Positions 49,705-50,675 of a DNA stretch of 50,675 bases are shown piece by piece. This DNA is from Mycobacterium alsense. GTDB taxonomy: Bacteria > Actinomycetota > Actinomycetes > Mycobacteriales > Mycobacteriaceae. The position numbers were made by a program, and so were the translations under genes. The first letter of the stretch is position 1; each line of letters opens with the position of its first letter. The notes beneath the pieces are model-generated. The model was not told where the DNA came from. It saw only the letters and a program-made list of their open reading frames with translations, and searched no databases. The stretch lies in NCBI RefSeq assembly GCF_002086635.1, contig NZ_MVHD01000044.1, positions 1 through 50,675 of the forward strand. Direction: 5' to 3'.

Positions 49705-50675
49705 TTACGTCTTGTCGTCGTTGTTGCGGGGGAAGCCGCCGCCCGACGGGAACAGCGGGAACACCACGTCGTCGAGCTTCTCGGCGTCCCCGGCGGTTTT
49801 GTTAACCGTTGCGCCCCAGACGTTTCCGTCGGGCGACATCCGCAGCGCCCACGCGTGGGCGTGGGTGTCCTTGCGCACGACGTCCGGTTCGCCGGTGACC
49901 GCGCCCGTCGCCGGCGCGAGCCGCACCGCCACCGTCATCTTGGTGTTGATCAGGTTGACCAGCACGGTGCCGTCCATCGCCGCGCACCCGGCCACGCCGG
50001 GCTTGTCCGGCCACGTCCACACCGTGGAGACCTCCGAGGTCTTGGTGATGCGCTGCAGGCGGTCGGCCGTCGGCGTGCGGTCGGCGACGTAGAGCGAGCC
50101 GTCGACGGGGTCGATGCACAGGCCGCCGCCGGAGCCCACGCCGGACAGCGCGGTCGTCGGCGGCGCCTGGCCGAGGGTGGTCGGCTGCTCGATGCGCAGC
50201 ACCTTGCCGGCCAGGGATTTGGGGTCGGCGGCCGCCGCCGGGTTGCCGGCGTCGCCGGTCATCACGACCAGCGTGGTGGGGCTGGTGAAGATCAGCGCCC
50301 CGGTGTTGCCGGTGGGGCCCTTGGGGATCCCGGTCAGGATGTCCTTGGGGATGTCGCCGTCGGCCACCCGGATGACCCGGTTGTCGGTGGGCGTGCTGAC
50401 GTAGGCGTACATCAGGCGGTCCTGCTGGTAGGTGGGCGACAGCACGATGTCCATCAGGCCGCCGTCACCGGACGGATCGACCGGGATGACCATCTTGACC
50501 TTCGGCTCGGCGCTCACCGAGATGTCCTTGACGGCCCCGGTGGTGCGTTCGGCGACCAGCGCCGTTTTGCTGTCGGGGCCCATGATCAGGCCGCTGGTGC
50601 TCTCCAGGCAGCCCTGCATGACGCCGGGCGCCGGGCAGGCCTTGGGGAATGGCGTGGGCGGCAGCGGGGGCGGCG
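49705..50675 (-). CDS. lppZ: LppZ-like lipoprotein, glucose/sorbosone dehydrogenase-type beta-propeller, N-terminus cut off
   Basis: The frame runs off the right edge; about 323 residues are seen of a protein of about 370. The visible part starts with proline-rich KACPAPGVMQGCLESTSG-type sequence, then propeller strands: ALVAERTTGAVKDISV, GGLMDIVLSPTYQQDRLMYA, NTGALIFTSPTTLVVMTGDAG, IDPVDGSLYVADRT and AWALRMSPDGNVWGATV. It resembles the PQQ sugar dehydrogenase (GSDH) family and Rv3006 (LppZ), an antigenic lipoprotein in that gene order. The lipobox would lie outside the window. Confidence 0.9.
   Translation of the reverse strand, partial: PPPLPPTPFPKACPAPGVMQGCLESTSGLIMGPDSKTALVAERTTGAVKDISVSAEPKVKMVIPVDPSGDGGLMDIVLSPTYQQDRLMYAYVSTPTDNRVIRVADGDIPKDILTGIPKGPTGNTGALIFTSPTTLVVMTGDAGNPAAAADPKSLAGKVLRIEQPTTLGQAPPTTALSGVGSGGGLCIDPVDGSLYVADRTPTADRLQRITKTSEVSTVWTWPDKPGVAGCAAMDGTVLVNLINTKMTVAVRLAPATGAVTGEPDVVRKDTHAHAWALRMSPDGNVWGATVNKTAGDAEKLDDVVFPLFPSGGGFPRNNDDKT

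Overview
The window is GC-rich, ORF-dense DNA from a slow-growing Mycobacterium. Gene order and protein similarity, judged from memory of M. tuberculosis H37Rv, follow the block Rv3043c (ctaD) to Rv3006 (lppZ). A PPE protein, a PE remnant, MmpL and EspI-like proteins and the methylglucose lipopolysaccharide (MGLP) genes support the genus. A complete carotenoid cluster suggests a pigmented or potentially pigmented species, such as one near the M. avium / M. scrofulaceum / M. kansasii group. The exact species cannot be fixed from the sequence alone.

Layout. 1-10254: ctaD (5' end cut off by the window edge), serB2, an ABC ATPase, a Nudix protein, echA17 (shortened), two methyltransferases and a secreted protein (Rv3036c-like), then a divergent pair of a PQQ-propeller lipoprotein (Rv3035-like) and a hexapeptide acyltransferase (Rv3034c-like). 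10255-28430: an accessory island of about 18 kb at a place where M. tuberculosis passes almost directly from Rv3034c to Rv3032. It holds a PPE-esterase fusion, tspO(crtK)-mmpL, type 2 IPP isomerase, a CrtX-like glycosyltransferase, a MarR regulator, a DUF2784 membrane protein, a Rieske protein, and the carotenoid genes crtU-like, crtT-like, crtYd, crtYc, crtB, crtI and crtE. After these come a STAS protein, a protease-like protein with a broken catalytic triad and a conserved protein of unknown role. 28444-32184: the MGLP genes (Rv3032, Rv3031, Rv3030 orthologues). 32468-36699: etfBA, a cysteine desulfurase and mnmA. 36773-50675: a small membrane protein, lpqA-like, a MetE-like protein, ligA, a cystathionine lyase-like enzyme, an ACT protein, gatCA, a PE pseudogene, pfkA, an EspI-like ATPase, gatB, a flavin reductase-like protein and lppZ (cut by the right edge).

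How the genes work together. The minus-strand operon from crtE (start 26010) to the Rieske gene is tied together by overlapping start and stop codons. It should convert GGPP to phytoene (CrtB), lycopene (CrtI) and a cyclised carotene (CrtYc/CrtYd), and then to an aromatic carotenoid of the isorenieratene/leprotene type (CrtU-like). Around it lie isoprenoid supply (Idi-2), possible hydroxylation (Rieske), possible glycosylation (CrtX-like), possible export (MmpL plus TspO) and regulation (MarR, AT-rich palindromes, STAS protein). This suggests that the end product is a modified, possibly glycosylated and exported aromatic carotenoid; that final step is inference. I saw no tRNA, rRNA, CRISPR array or intact insertion sequence.
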